Shown piece by piece: positions 12,055 to 27,000 of a stretch of DNA of 64,000 bases. The notes under the pieces are model-generated. The model was given only the letters and a program-made list of their open reading frames with translations, was not told the DNA's origin and did no database searches. The stretch lies in the NCBI GenBank assembly GCA_000727475.1, contig KL647292.1, positions 2,445,186 to 2,509,185 on the forward strand, given 5' to 3'. Numbering within the stretch: the stretch's first letter is position 1; every line of letters begins with the position of its first letter. The DNA comes from Sarcocystis neurona. Lineage: Eukaryota; Apicomplexa; Conoidasida; Eucoccidiorida; Sarcocystidae. The position numbers and the translations under genes were made by a program.

Positions 12055-15000
12055 ATATTTGTAGAGATATATGTTCGTCTATGGCGACGCGTGTCTACGT
12101 GTATGTACGTCCGCACGTCTCCTTTTCTATACAAGTGTATCTGCAGCTCTACTTTGGTGGCTGCGTAGTACCATCTGTGTGTTCTTGATTGGCGCTGGAG
12201 GAGAAGAAGACGGCGTCAGGGAAGAAGAAGGCGATGTTACTCCGCAGCAGGCGCAGGTCGTTGCTGCTTCCTGCGCGAGCAGCACGCGCAGACAGCAACA
12301 ACAGCAAGACACACTTCAACAGCAGCAGCACTGCAAAGTCCACGCAAAGCAGCAGCACCGGCAGCCAGTGCACACCCCAGCAGCAGCAGCTCGTACAATA
12401 GCATCAGTTTGTACAACAGCAGCGGTCGATACAAAGTACGGCAGCACTACTCACGACGACGTAGAAGGCGGCAGTACGCCGTTCAGAAGGAGCACTCACA
12501 TATAGAAAAACAGCAGCAGCAGCAGGCCGTAGCTATAGCAAAGGGAAAAGCAGCAGCGGCTTCCGTACACAGCAGAAGAGCGGCCACCACTACTGCATCT
12601 ACAACAGCACTGGAATATACGCACACTCGCCGCACCAGCAGCGGCAATAATCCTTCCCCCTTGCCCCAAGAGACAACATTGGCAGCCTACACGAAGGGCA
12701 GCAGCTGCCGCTCATTCCGCAAGCAGCAGCCAACACACACACACACACAGTAGCAGCAGTCCATATAGACAGCAGCAGTCCATATAGACAGCAGCAGTCC
12801 ATATAGACAGCAGCAGTGCATGTAGACAGCAGCAGTGCATGTAGACAGCAGCAGCAGGCACCGATGTAAAGAGCAGCAGCAGATGCAGCAGCACCCATAG
12901 AGACAGCCGCAGCAGGTAGCAGCAGCAGGTGCTGCACGAGTTCACAGCCGCCCAGCAGCAGTTGTTGTCACACAGTCGCACCGGGAAGAGACGTCGGCAG
13001 CAGCAACAGCCGACGAAGCCGGCGCAGCCGCAGGAAGAGTCGAGAGGAAGAAGATCAGCAGCAGCAGAGGCAAGTGCAGTAGCAAGACATCAGAAGAACA
13101 GCAGCACGAAAAAGGTGAAGAAAAACGGCAGAAGTAGTAGTGAACGAACAACAGCAGGGGCTCGCTGCGGTCTACAAACAGGAGGATCTCCACCAAAAAC
13201 ACGGGAAAGCACCGTCTAAGGCATGCGTGCTGCTCTTTCCGCCACCAGGGGCAGCACCACGCTCAAACACACAGCAGCATCGGCAGCAGACCGCACCACA
13301 TGCGCGTGCGTGGAGCAGGTGCTGAGGAAGAGAGAAGCATTGACAGCAGCAGCAGCAGTAACAGGCCTTGGCCAAGAAACAAGAAGAGGAGGAAGCCGCA
13401 CAACTGCGATCAGCGGCTCTGGTGCTTCGTGGCAGGATCAGAAAGGAGGGGTCGCATGTGCAGCAGCGTCTGAGCTGCAACACAACGTTCGAAGGGGCAC
13501 CACAGGGACGCCGACGAAGAAGTGGAGGCAGGGAGAAGAAGGAAAAGCAGAGACATGGGCACAAACAGGGGACTGGGTCAAAAGGGAGAGAAAATGACGG
13601 CGAATGAAGAAGAAGGAGTCGAAGATGACACGGGTCGGGGAAATGTGGAAACGGAAAAGGAGAAGGGGCAGAAAATGAAAAGACAGATATGGGCAGACGC
13701 CAAGGAACCCCAAGGGAGAGAGGAAGAAAAGAAGCGAAGAGAAAAAGAGAGAAGGAGCAACGAGGGGAGAAGGCAACGACAAAAAGCGAAGATTCGCAGA
13801 AGAGGCATCACCGGCAACAACGTGCCAGTGATACGAAGAAGAACAGGAGAGCAGAAGAGTGGGAAAAAAAGTAGAGCGACAGCAGCAGAGAAGAGGCAGT
13901 TGCAAAATGAAGAAGAAGAGGAAGTCAAAGGACCAGGCAGAGACGCCAAGGAGGTGGGATACATACAGGTATATATGCGGGCTTGCTGTCGTCCTGCATG
14001 ATGTAGACTTGTACCCACGTACATTCACAGGGAGGCAAACACATACATGTAGTCAGAAACGGGGAAGAAGAAGGACGAGAAGAGGCTCCCAGGAGAAAAA
14101 AGAGAAGCGACAGAGGAGGAGCACAGAGATAGAAGGACGACAAGAAGGAAACTGGGTAGAAACGCCGAGAAGAAAACGCGGCACCTGCAGAAGGTGGCGG
14201 GAAGCAGCAGCAGCAACAGCGGAAAGAGTGAAAGAGAAGGTAGGAGAGCGAAGAAACGAGAAGCACAACGCGTACAACCTACAAAGTAGGATCGAAAGGA
14301 GACCCGAAAAATCTTCTCCAACAGGAAGGGGTAGGGCAGGAAGAGAAAGTAGCGGAAGAAAAAGAACAGAGGAGGAACAGGAGGGCAGGACGGGGTCGAA
14401 TAGGAGGAAGAAGTAGTCGAAGAGGACGAAGAAGAAGAAGAGGGCAAGCAGGAGGAGCGACAGACGAATAAGAGCACGATAGGAAGAGAACGAACGGAGG
14501 AGACGAAGAAGTGGCGATCGAAAGGGAGGGAAGTAATGCAGTGGCAAGAGAAGAAGAAGCGGGAGAGGACTGCACGGGACGGGAATAAGAAGAAGTGACA
14601 CAAGAAGAAAAAAAGACGGAAGAAGAAGAAGAGGGACACGACTTGAAGAAGAGGGAAATTTACCGTGAAGACCGTGTACGAATATGAAGAGATGCGTTGC
14701 TGCGCGGCGACCGCACGCAGACGCAGGAGAGGCCAAGGAAGACCAGCGACTGGAGCTGCTGCCACACGAAGCGGCGGCAGACGACGACCCGGGGAAAGGA
14801 AGGAACATCGACGACGGCAGCAGGGGAGGCAGCCGACACTTCTTTCCTCGCGGCGCCGATGCGTATCGCGTCTCTATTATCACCGGGTGTCCATCTGCTG
14901 CTGGAACTCTGTGCGGGGACAGAGAAACTCGGCAGACACAGAGGCAGACGCGTCTCAGCGGCCAGCACCGGCAGCAGCACGCCTCCCACGCACATCTACG

Positions 15001-18000
15001 TGCTTTTCACCCACACATACATACATACGTAGATATCTATCTGTATCCATCCACGCATGGATCTTTGATAGGCGCCCATACAAAGACATACACACTCCCG
15101 TACATAGACGTATGTATAGCTTTGACTCAGATCCGCAATGAAAAAGAGAGAGAGTCCGACCTGAGAAGACGCAGCTCCCGTGCTGGAGAGAAACAAGTGA
15201 GAGGAGAACACGTCAGCATGAGTTCTCTTCAACAAAGACTTGTATGAGAACATATCTATCTGCTGACATGCAACACACCTGCAGAATAGCGCTACATATA
15301 CATATATACACATGAGTGCACGCATGCATCTGTGTACAGTTATGTATATATGGAGAGAGAGAGAGAAAGACACAGAGAGAGAGAGAGATGCATGCGGACT
15401 GCACGCATACATTTGTGTATACTTATGTATGTGTGTATGCATACGTATATACATGGGTGCACGTATACACTTATGCATGTGTGTGTATATACTATATCCA
15501 TTGCATATACAGGGCGGAGGTAATTTCCCCTGCAGAGGTTCACGTAGAAGCGAGGAGCAGAAACTGCAGCACAGAAGAGATACACACATGTCTCGCAGCA
15601 ACACGAACCCCACGCCGGATCAACGGAACTCCTACACTGGCTGGGGGACAGGGCACTCCATATAAAACCTGCAGACCTCTATCTATCATGTCTGCCTATC
15701 TACACATGTATATCTATCCGTATATCTACATATATATCTGTGCGTCTATCTATATGTACATCTGTATGTATATCTCTATATCTACATATCTCTCCCTAAA
15801 TCTATGCATCTAAACACCCACACACGTCTATCTATATACGTGGATATCTATATATCTATACGTGTAGACTAATGTACAGGTAGACACGTATATGTGTCTC
15901 GTATGAGGGAGAGGAAAAGCGAAAAGAAACATACACACGCGGACAAGCATATCACAGATGATGTGGTGTCCATACAGCGGGGTCTGAACGAAGGAGAGAG
16001 ACGTGGTAGACGGTCGTGGAAGAAGGGGAGACGCAGAGAAGAAAAGAAGACGTGCCGCCAGAAGACGTGGGTGCGGTGTGAGGTGTACGTACAGCCGGCA
16101 GTCGTGCACGTCGAAGAGACTGTCTCCCGCCTCCCGAAGAACCGCTCGCCAGTCCTCCTGCATGCGCGCCACACACAGCAAAGCTTCCCCTGCCAGCGGG
16201 CAGAATACACGTATGTCACAAAGCGAACTCCACACCACACACATACAAAAACACCAGCATGCAGAGGAGACTCGGGGACGTGGGACGTCTCCCTTCCTGC
16301 CTCGTCTCCCACGTTTTGCGCTCTTCTTCTTCTTCGAAAATTCGTCCACACTCGAACTGCCTGACACCCCGACAGTTACACAAAATGGCCACACTGCTCG
16401 GACGCTTCGAGGCTCTTTGAATGTCCCCTCCCTTCTTCGCTTCTCTCTGCGGAGAATAAATGCATGCAGGACGTCTTCTCGACTCCCTCTCTAACTCTGC
16501 TGTTTTCCCCTGAAAAGACCTCACACACACACGTGGACTGCAGCTGTGAACCCCTCTCTATCTTCTTCTCCAGCTATAGCGGCCTGCGTGCGCGTATATG
16601 CGTGCGTAACTCTCCTCGGAAGGGGAGTTCATGTGTAGGGAATTCCCTCCGCTTCTACAAATTCGCCATCTACGCTCACACAATTTACACTCCGTACACA
16701 CGTACGTATGCCTGTGAGAAGAACTCAACCGCTACAACTACATAGATACAGAAACAATCCACAAGCAAATAAGAGACGCATACGTACTACATATATATAT
16801 ATATATATACACACGGACATATATATGTATATAAACATATTAATTCATATGTGTAATACAGTACACTCCACACGTATGTATGTATGTATATGTATGTGTG
16901 TATGTATGTATATGTATGTATGTGAATGTATGTAAGTATATGTATGTATGTGTATATATGTATGTATGTGTGTATCTATGTATGTATCTATGTATGTATA
17001 TATATGTGGATGTGTACGAATATATATAATATAGTGACGCAATAATATTACATATATAATACACGTATACGTTGTACACATACGTGTGCATATATATGTG
17101 GTACAGTACATGTATACACCGTAACATAGCACACCTATACTCTCTGCAAGTACACGAATATATATATATATATGTATATATACACGTTATAGAGTACACA
17201 CATACATTATAAACATATACAGTATACAGACATATACATATATATATATATACATATGTATAGAGGCATATACGTAATACCGTACATATATACGTAATAT
17301 ACGTACATATTGTATATCTATCTATCTATACCTTTCTCTATATAATACATATATACACTGTACACACACGTATGTATGTATACGTATACACATATATAGA
17401 TATATATACGTATGAATTACAGCACATATATGCATGTTAGACATATATATTGTACACAGATGTGTGTATATATATGTATATATGTAGGTGAACAGTACTG
17501 AGAATTAGTACCGCAGGACATAGGACGCATCTCTGTAAAAGTACATCTCCACACGTATACAGGTAGACAGAGTTGCAGAGGTATATGTCCATAGAGAAAT
17601 ATTATATACATAGAGAGAGGATAGAAGAAGGAGGAATGGGATACGCATATTGAGCGACCGACGAAGCTTGGTGTCGATATACATGTCTACACACAGACGC
17701 ACATGCGTGCGGATATTCGTATACGTAGGCGAATTCCTCTACGTGTTATATTACCACGTCTGTAATGCCTCTCTTGCTTGACTGCTGTTGATTATGAGGA
17801 AATGCATGCAACGGCAGGGAGACAGACGTACAGCGAGGTCTTGCTGCGCCTCTTCGCTACTGCAGACGGCTGCAGTGACAATTTCAACAGCAGCGGCTGG
17901 CAGGTTACCGGCGACAGCAGCAGCAGCGACGCTGTCAGCCACGGCCGCCGGCCCTGCATGCGCCCCTCGGCTGCTGCTGCTGCAAGACGCATCGCTCTCC

Positions 18001-21000
18001 TTGAAATGACTGCGCGTGCGAACAGCGGGTCCCGGTGCAGCACCGGCAGCAGTAAAAAGTGCAGCAGCACCCGCTGCTGCTGTCTTCTCATCTTCCCCTT
18101 CTACTCCTCCTCCTGCTCGCCTTTCTTGTTGTATCCGTCCTGCGGGTGCGTGTTTACTGCAGCAACTGCAGCCGCATGCCTCTTCTTGTGCGAGGGCGGC
18201 AACGGCAACGGCTGCAGCAGCCGCAGCAGCAGCGGCAGCAGCCGGCAGCAACGGGGCGGTGACAGCCGCAGAAGCCCGAGAAGGACCCACGGGAGTCGCC
18301 CGACTTTGCAGAGACGCACTTGCGGCACGTGCGGCTCGCGCTGCTGCCGCGGCAGCTGCAGCCGCAGCAGCGCCAGTCGGCGAGTACGGCGCGCAGTCCA
18401 GGCAAGCAGCAGCCTGAGCTGCTGCTGCGTCCGACTGCAGCGCTGCTGCCGCAGCTACGGCAGACGCCGCCGCTGTGATGGCTGCCTGCCCGGTGATGTT
18501 TCTGCTTCTGCCGTTGCCGGCAAACGCCGAGAGTGGACCAGCGGGTCGGTAGGTGAACAGCGGGCGACGAGGTGAAGGAGAAAATGGAGAAAGAGCAGAA
18601 AGAGGAGACGCAAAAGGAGAGGCAGCAGCAAGAGGATGCGGATACACGTAAGGTGCAGCAGCAACAGCAGAAAGGCACTGCGTGGGAAAAAAGGAAGGAG
18701 ACGTAAAGGCTGGTGGCGGCAGGTGTAACGGGTCTGTTGGCTCGACGTGGACAACATGCTGCAGCACAAAGGAGCAGAGATGCCGCCGCAGCTGCTGCTC
18801 CCACCGTACCCGCAGCAGATTTTCAAGCTCTGCACCAGCAACACAACAACAGCAGCAACCACCAGCAGCAGCAGCACGAAGCAGCAGAAAATCTTTGTAA
18901 GCACCAGCGCTGGCAACTGCTTGTTCGCCGCAGCAAAGGCAGTCATGCAGTCCTCTCTCACAGCCTTTAAAAGACCAGCACACAGACCTGCATGCGCAAG
19001 AAGAACAGCAAGCTGTGCGGCTCTCCGTTGTCGTCAGCATCCGTTGCGCCTCCCTCGTGCATCGCAACAGAAGCGCCCACTGTCTTTCCTTTGCTAGAAA
19101 AAACTGCAGCAGCAAGCTTTTGAATCGCTGACGGAGACAACCTGCTGTCCTGCTGTTGTTAGCAGCAGCAGAAGGAGACGCACACGAGACGGAAGAAGAA
19201 GAGGGGGAGCAGGAAAGCAGTTGTTGTTAACAGTAACAGAAAAGGGAGGCTCGCGTACAACAAAACAAGCGCCTCTTCCTCAGAGTGGCAACTGAAGCAG
19301 CAACAGCAGCCTGCTATAGGGCTGCGGCAGGAAGCACGGTAGTGGGGGAGAACGAAAGGAAGTACTAGCAATTTATATGACTGCTCCTCCTGGTTTGGTA
19401 GGTTAATGTTACGACTGCGGTTGTTGACGTACACACGCCGCGTGGTGTCACCAGCAGCAGAAGCGGCGGCAGCAGAAGCGGCGGCAGCGAAAGCGGCGGC
19501 AGCGAAAGCGGCAGCAGCAGAGCACGCAGCAGCAGAGCAAGCGGCAGCAGCGGTAGAAGCAGCAGAAGAAGCAGAAGCAGGGAGCAAGTCACGGTAGCTT
19601 CATCCGCAGAAAAGCAGTAGCAGCCATGCCAGCAGACCCCAGCGTTGCGGTAATAGCAGCAGCAGCACGAGGGTCCAAAGCAACAAGCGGGTGGTGATTC
19701 AGAGTCGTAGCAGCAGCAGCACCAATATAACTCAGAAACGCAGCGGCGTGTATGCCACAGCCGCACCAGTAGCGTCAATTGAAAGAGCAGCAGCCGCGGC
19801 ACGACACGGAAGCAGGAGAAAGAAGAAGAACAGTAGCAGCACCGCGCAGGAACGAGACGCGGCGCAGCCAGCGGCGAAGCAGCTGTTTTCTTCTTATGTC
19901 AGTGGATACCTATCAAACAGGCACACTGGCGTATTGCCGCTGCTCGCACAACGGCAATACTGCTGTTCCAGGTGACCCAGCAGCAGATGCAGATGAGGAC
20001 ACGCTCTACCGTGGACACTGCTGCCGCTCCTGCGTTTTGTTAAGCAGCAGCAGCAGCAGAAGGAGCAGGAGCAGCAGCAGCCGAGTGCAGGGCTAACGGA
20101 GAGCAGCAGCAGCGCAGCAGCAACAGCAGGACAGACAGCTCGAACAGGAGCAGCAGGGTAGGTAGCACGTGCTGAGCAGCAGATACAATTTGTAATGGCA
20201 GTAGAAGCAGCATGTAGGAGACGACGAGCAGGGGGGGGGGGGACGGAAGAAGTGGAGTGAGAATGCCTACTAGAAGCCATCAGCGGAAGGCAGGCAGCAA
20301 ATCGAGTCCATAACGTAAAAAGTTGCTGGGCTATCACGTGGATATCCTGCATTTGAACACACAAAGCAGCAGCATCAGCAGCAGCACCAGCAATACAGAC
20401 ATGTTCTTGGTGTCACAAAAACACCAGTAGCGTGCAATGCCAGCAGCAGTACATAAGAGCAGCAGCAGGGCACAAAAGCAGCAGCACAGAAGAGCACCAG
20501 CGGCACATAAGAGCAGCAACACATAAGAGCAACAGCAGCATACAAAAGAAGCAGCAGGACATAAGAGCAGCAGCAGCACATAAGAGCAGCCGCAGCACAC
20601 AAGAACGGCAGCGACAGCAGCATACCGTAGCAACAGCGGCAGAGTCCACAGCGGCAGCAGCAGCAGCAGATATCAGGAACAGCCCCACGGGGCAGCAGCA
20701 CAACCGAATGCAGCGATCCCCACACGACGCAGCAGGAGCAGCGCGCCGGACGGCGGCAGAACGTCTCAGTAGTAGGTGGATCAGCAGCAGAAATATTGAC
20801 AGCAGCAGCACAGCGGTGGCAGAGGCCGATGGCCGCACTCGACGGACAGACAGCAGCAGCACCAAGACCGAGGACACAGTAGCACGAGAACGCAAAGCAG
20901 GAGGAAGAGGCACAGCAACAACAGCAGCAACACGTCCTACGAAGTGTTTGTAGCAGCCGACTGAGACAGACACAGCAGCACGAATACTGTCAGAATCAGG

Positions 21001-24000
21001 AGGCGCGCTAGCAGCGGGAGCTGCGGGTAGCAGCACAGCAGCCGGAGACGCAGCAGAAGCTGCAGCAGCAGCAACAGCACCAGCAGCGGGGACGCACCAA
21101 CAGCCGCATGTACCCCACACGCATGCAGCAGCAGAGGCAAAGCAGACGTCAACAACCTTCCCTCCTCCATTAGGCAGTGGAAGAAGGCTGCACTCAGGCT
21201 CCCTAGTCATCCGACGCAGGCTACAGAGTGCGACACAGTAGCATCAGTTTATACCACACGCATGTGTCCGTCCACGCACATACGCGCATAGGTAGGCCTT
21301 GATAAGAAACGTGCCTCGCTCTCTTTCTCTGTCTTCCCCTCTCCACATATATATCTGCATATCTTGTCTACTGTGATATATATATATATATATATGTGCG
21401 GATTCGACTTTATATATATCTATATATTCACATATGTACACGCAGTTATACATACATATATGTATATATATATGTGAACATAAGTCACTATATTACGTGT
21501 GTATATATATAAATATATATATATATGCCCGCATGTGTCCATATATGTGTGTATCTACGGAAATGTACCTCGTATGTATAAACGTGGACAAGCGCCAGAA
21601 TATGCTAACAGCTACGGATTTTCCACATACTCTGTCTCTCTCCTCTTGTGTGCACATGAGTATTTACATATATATACATATACATATATACGCAAATATA
21701 TACACATATATATGTATATCACAAACGTGGCACGTAACTGTGGGCGGATAAACTCCTGCATTTATTCGTCTCTCTCTTTTTCTGTTTCTCCCTACATTCC
21801 CACATATACATAAGAGTGTCCGCCTACGTCTGCTGTTGTACGTACACCCATATATACATGCATGACTACCAGTCTCTACATGGAGGAGTCCCCCTGCCGG
21901 TAAACATTTAACTGCAGCGACGTATACGTTTCCATCTGTCGCATGCATCACGCATGTGGCTGCGCGTGCTGTCCAAATATAAAGAGTGACGTACAGCAGG
22001 TGACTGCGCTGGGACGAAAGCGGCAGCAGCAGCAGCAGCCAGACGCAGTAAAAGCCGGCTGCGAACAGCAGCCGAGTATTCCTCACGGCTTCAGCGTAAG
22101 AGGGTAGCCACAGGTAGGCTCTCTCGCTACCTTAAAGAAAGCGAGAAAGAAATGGAGATGATGCTGACAAAAAACAGTGCAAAGCTATGAAGAAGAGAGG
22201 GAAGAAAAGGGTTGCCAACTGTATGTACAGCAAGTGGATTACCGCCGCAATGACGCTGCAGACCTCCTCGGCGCTGACGTGGAAACGGCTGTGTGTGTCT
22301 CGCTGCGGCTGCTGCTGCTGTTGCTGATGTAAGAGAAGCTGGTGCTGCTCTAGCACCCGAGGCTCCAGCCGCAGAACATGGACAGTAATGAATAAAGCGT
22401 CTTCCTCATCGGCGTCGCTTGCGGCTTCGGCGCCCTCCGCTGCTTCCCCTTCTGCTGCTGTCGCTGCTGCTCCGCCTCCGGCGGCCAAACCCGATTTGCT
22501 GCTCCTGCTGCTGCTGCTGCTCGCGGTGCTGCTCCTCCTGCTGCCGCTCGTCGAGTCTCTGCTGCTGCCACGTCTCTCGCCGTCTTCTCCTCCCAGTCTT
22601 TTCCATCTGCGACTGTCATCCCACCGTCCTCTGCTGCAGCTGCTGCGAGGCACTCGCAGTTCCATGAAGCGGCCGGCAATCGCCTCCGCAGGGCTCTCTT
22701 CTGCTGCAGTCGCTACCCCCCTTGCTCGACCGTCTGCGCCTTCTCCTGCCGCTGCTGCATCTCCTCCTCCTCCTCCCGCTGCTGCTGCTGCTGCAGCTTC
22801 GCTTGCAGCCTCTGCTGCTTCGAGCTCTGCAGGAGGATAGTATTCCTCACGGACAGCGTCCAGCACGCCTCCCCCAGGCAGCAGCAAGTCGAACATTTGC
22901 TGCGAAGACAGGCGTAGCTGTTGCCGCTGGACGCGTGTCAGACAACGGCGGAAGAAGCCCCGGCAGTCCCGTGCCAGGTGGACGTACACCAAAATTAACA
23001 GCTGCAGATACGCGGCGTGCAGCGCTGCACCTCCTGTCAGCAGGTCTTCACTGCATGCAGAGGAGCTGCTGCTGCCGCCGTTAGTTCTCGCTCCACCCAT
23101 CTCCTTCCCAGAAAAATACCTGCCTGCTGGAGGTGCTAGATTCGACGCCTCTGCCTCCCCTGTCGTATACTTCCCATACCCCTCTCGGTGCAGCTGCTCC
23201 TGCTGTTCCTGCTCCCGCTGTTCGTGCTGCTGCTCCTCCTCCGGCTGGTGCTGCTGCGGCTCCTCCTGCGGCCGGTGCTGTTGCGGCTCCTCCTGCGGCC
23301 GGTGCTGCTGCGGCTGCTCCTGCGGCCGGTGCTGTTGCTGCTGCAGCAGCTGTTTCTGGGAGAAACGGTTTTCCCACCAGCGGCGAGCAGCAGCTGCAGC
23401 AGCAGCAGCGGCCTCTGCGCAGGTTTGCTCATCAAGTGCCGCAGCAGCAGCGACTTCTCCGCCGACTCCACCGCCAGCAGCAGCGACAGATCTGGGAGTT
23501 ACGCCTGCACGAGAAAACGCATGCCCCGCAGCAGTGACAAACGCCGGAAGCGACGGTTGGACGGACAGCAGCTGCTGGTCTTCGCCTTCGAGTCCTGCTG
23601 CTGCTGCTGAAGCGAGGGATCTTCTCTCCGCCAAAGGTGCTCCTGCTGTTCCAACTGTTGTTCCTGCTGCATGTGTGTCATAGTAATGTTGCTGCCCATG
23701 CTTGTATTCCCCGCTTATATCTTCCGCAGCAAAAAATTCAATCTCCTCTTCCACAAATATACCCCCTCCCCAGTACCCCACGTTGCTGCTCGACCCAAGA
23801 TCTGCGTAGTTTTCTCCCTCTCCTTCTCCGCCTCCGGTTCTCACAGCATCGCTCTTTCCGCCGGTTGCTGCTGCTGCTCCACCTTGTCCGCTTCTGCCTC
23901 CTGCTGTTGCTGCATCTTCTCTACCCCTGCCTTCTGCTGCTGCACTTGCAGCAGCTTCTCTGACTCTGCCGCCTCCTCCTGCTACTTCTTCTTGTCCTGC

Positions 24001-27000
24001 TGCCGTTGCCGCGGCGTCTTCGCCACTGGCGCTCTGTGCTGCTGCTGCTGACTTCTCCCATCTCTCTTGCGTCGCTCCTGAAGCTGTTTCTTCTCCGCTG
24101 ACGCGTCTGTCGGCTGGCTCCCCCCCTGCTGCTGCCGGTGAGTTTTCCACAGAAGCAGCACCAGTTGCCTCGGCTCCTCTGCGTGCCCCTGCGTCTGCAG
24201 CAGCATCCGCACGCCCTACGTTTTCCGTCGTCGTATCCATAAATCTGTCTCCTTCCCCTCTTCCGTCTCGCTCTCGTTGTGCGTCCAGCTGATTCCTGAG
24301 TCTTCGTCTTACGCCATTTGTAAACGTCGGGCTATTGCTGCCGCTCCCATCCTCTGCCCTGCTGCTGCTGTGAGGGACCCTGCCCAGCCCGTCGCTGCTG
24401 CTGTTGCTGCAGACCTGCTGTTCCTGCTGCTTCTTCTGCTGCGCGGTAGCTCCAGCAGCAAGGCGTCGTTCGGCAGCTTCGACGGCAAGGCGTCTGCGGT
24501 GCTGACGTGTGCACAGGAGATGCTGCTGCTGAAGCAGCTCGCGCTGCTGCTGCCGCTGCAGTCCAGCAGCAGCGCCGGCACACGCGAAGGCAGAGAGAGG
24601 AAAGGCAGGACGTCTGCGCAGCCGGACGTCCACGACGCATGCGGACAGCAGCACGTTCAGCAGAGCCATCTGCCCTTCGTCGAACAGGACAGGCACAGCC
24701 GCATGCAGACCTACAGAAAAACGCCAAACACGAAGGGGATGGAGAAAAGGGAAACTGTGCTTGAGGGAAGGAAAAGCATTTAGCGGCCTCAGACGGTTTA
24801 CCCAAGCCCACGAAGAAGGTGTAGAGAATACACAAGTACCTATATGAACCCTCGAAAGAAGCGTATTTCCTCTACTTGTATATTAGTACAAACATACAAT
24901 ACTGCTACAAAGAAATAATAAGTAATATACAGAGACAGGTATATACATATGTGTATACATACATATACACATATATATATATATATTTATACGCATACAC
25001 TGATATATATGCATACGTATCCAGAGATATGTACACATGTGTACTATATACACATATGGAGAGACACAGACATACAGAGATACATATATATATGTAAGAC
25101 TTCTCTATGTAATGACAGGTATAGATATATGCGTACGTATATATATATACATATATATACACGCATACATATACGTATAGATAGGTGCACATATACAGAG
25201 ACATATATAGATATGTACATACTGGTAGAGAGACACATATATAGAGATGTATAGGTCAGACTTCTGCGGCGTCTGAAGGGTTCCACACGCGTGGTAGACA
25301 AACCTGCAAGTCTCCCTCTCTTTTTTTTAACCCTTTCTCTCTCTCCCTCTCCCTTCCCCCCTCTATTCTCCCTCCCTTGCAGCCACGGAGACCCATCGGT
25401 CCGGCAGGCGTCTTCCTCAGGCGGCAGCAGCAGCAGCAGCACGGCGTCAGTCGCTGCGGCCTGCACGCCTGCAGGGCACAGAGCATCCCCACTGCCCCTC
25501 TCTCGGAGATATGCGGAGCGTAGCGCTTCCCTCCGTCAGAACCTTCAGCGAGACACAGGAAGTCTGAAGAAAATCTGCTGCTGTAAATTAATGCCCCCGG
25601 CGTACACGTGGCCACGCGTCCATATGTGCAGAAGACGTACAGCCGTCTCCCTCGAGCTCTGCGTCTCCTCTCTCTGTGTGTTCTCCCCCTCTTTGCCCTC
25701 TCAGTCTCTCCTTTCGTCCATTCTCGTCTTTCTTGCGTTCTCCTTTCTATCTCATTTTCTTCGCTTTCTCTGGTCGCGGGCGGGAAAGCGACTACGCCCC
25801 AGGACCGCGGCGGCGGAGTCACCTGTGCGCATCTCTGTAGCGTCGGGAAAGCTGCTGCAGAGCGAAAGAGAGAGAAAGCGGTCCGCTTCCGAAGTGGACC
25901 TCCTCTCCTCTGTATCCGTTTTTTTCATCCCCATACAAAAAAGAAGAAACCCCCACCTGCGCAAGACCCGTCCCGCATATCTCCCGCGCACGTGTACGTA
26001 TGTGTGTGAGTGTGTGTGTCTCTGTCTTTACATCTGTACAACATATACACGTATGTTCACATAGAGAGAAACACGTGTATCGTTGAATCGCAGCTAAGAC
26101 GCAGTTCTGGGTAGACCGCCTCAGGCAAAGGAACGCGAAGAAAGATTCGCACCTCACCCCTACACACACACGTCGACACAGACACCCGAATGAAGGTACT
26201 TCTCCCTATGCGTGGAGACCTAGAGATGTACATCTACACCGACACATAGAGAGACAGAAAGGAGAAAAGAACTCAACACGAAGGATCCGGTGCATTACCA
26301 ACCTACAGGCAATGACAAGCATGCAGAAGTATGCACTACACTTAGGAGAAAGCTGCACCCCAGCCGCGAAGACGAAGTGCGGGGCCATGTGACTGGGAAT
26401 CTTGCTGCGCACAAAAGACTCGACTTCGGACGGAAGGAACCCGTGACACCACAGCAGCCCTACCTCGGTGCAGGCATTCACACATGCACCTACTACACCA
26501 GTTCATAAATATATATATATATATATGTTGAAGACAGGACGTATATACACAAAAACAGGTGTAGAAGAAAGACTCACAAGTTATACATGTGTGTATATAT
26601 ATATATATAGTACTTTATGTACACACACGGAAACAGAGATGTGCACATGGTATATATATACACATAACGACAGAGAAAGACAAACATATATATATAAAGA
26701 GACAGGGAGACACACACACACATATATATTGGTAGATATAGATATATGTACCGAAATATCTAGCACATGGCTGTCCTGGAATTTACCCCAAAGAAAGTCG
26801 GAGACGAGGATATTTTTGACGGCAATTATCGTCGGAGTCGAGACAGCAGTTGCCGCTGTTGCTGCAGCGTCTGCTTCTGGGTATGACTCGGAGTGTCCCG
26901 CTGCTCCTTGTAACGGAGAATCTGAAACTGCTGCATCATACGCTGCACTTCCACCCGACGGCATCTCTGTGCTGCCGTTGCTGCTGGTTCTGTTCTTGGT

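Noticed and set aside
13438..14765. Leu/Ser/Phe-rich minus-strand frames resembling multi-pass membrane proteins
   Set aside because: Translation of a purine-rich (GAAGAA) plus-strand tract; apparent hydrophobicity comes from CTT/TTC runs. Only the end with the VHG motif is real.
17778..19115. Overlapping open frames on both strands, the longest 454 codons (-)
   Set aside because: Mostly poly-Ala, Ser and Cys from GCA repeats. Only a short part near 18.75-18.87 kb looks coding and is kept as a candidate exon.
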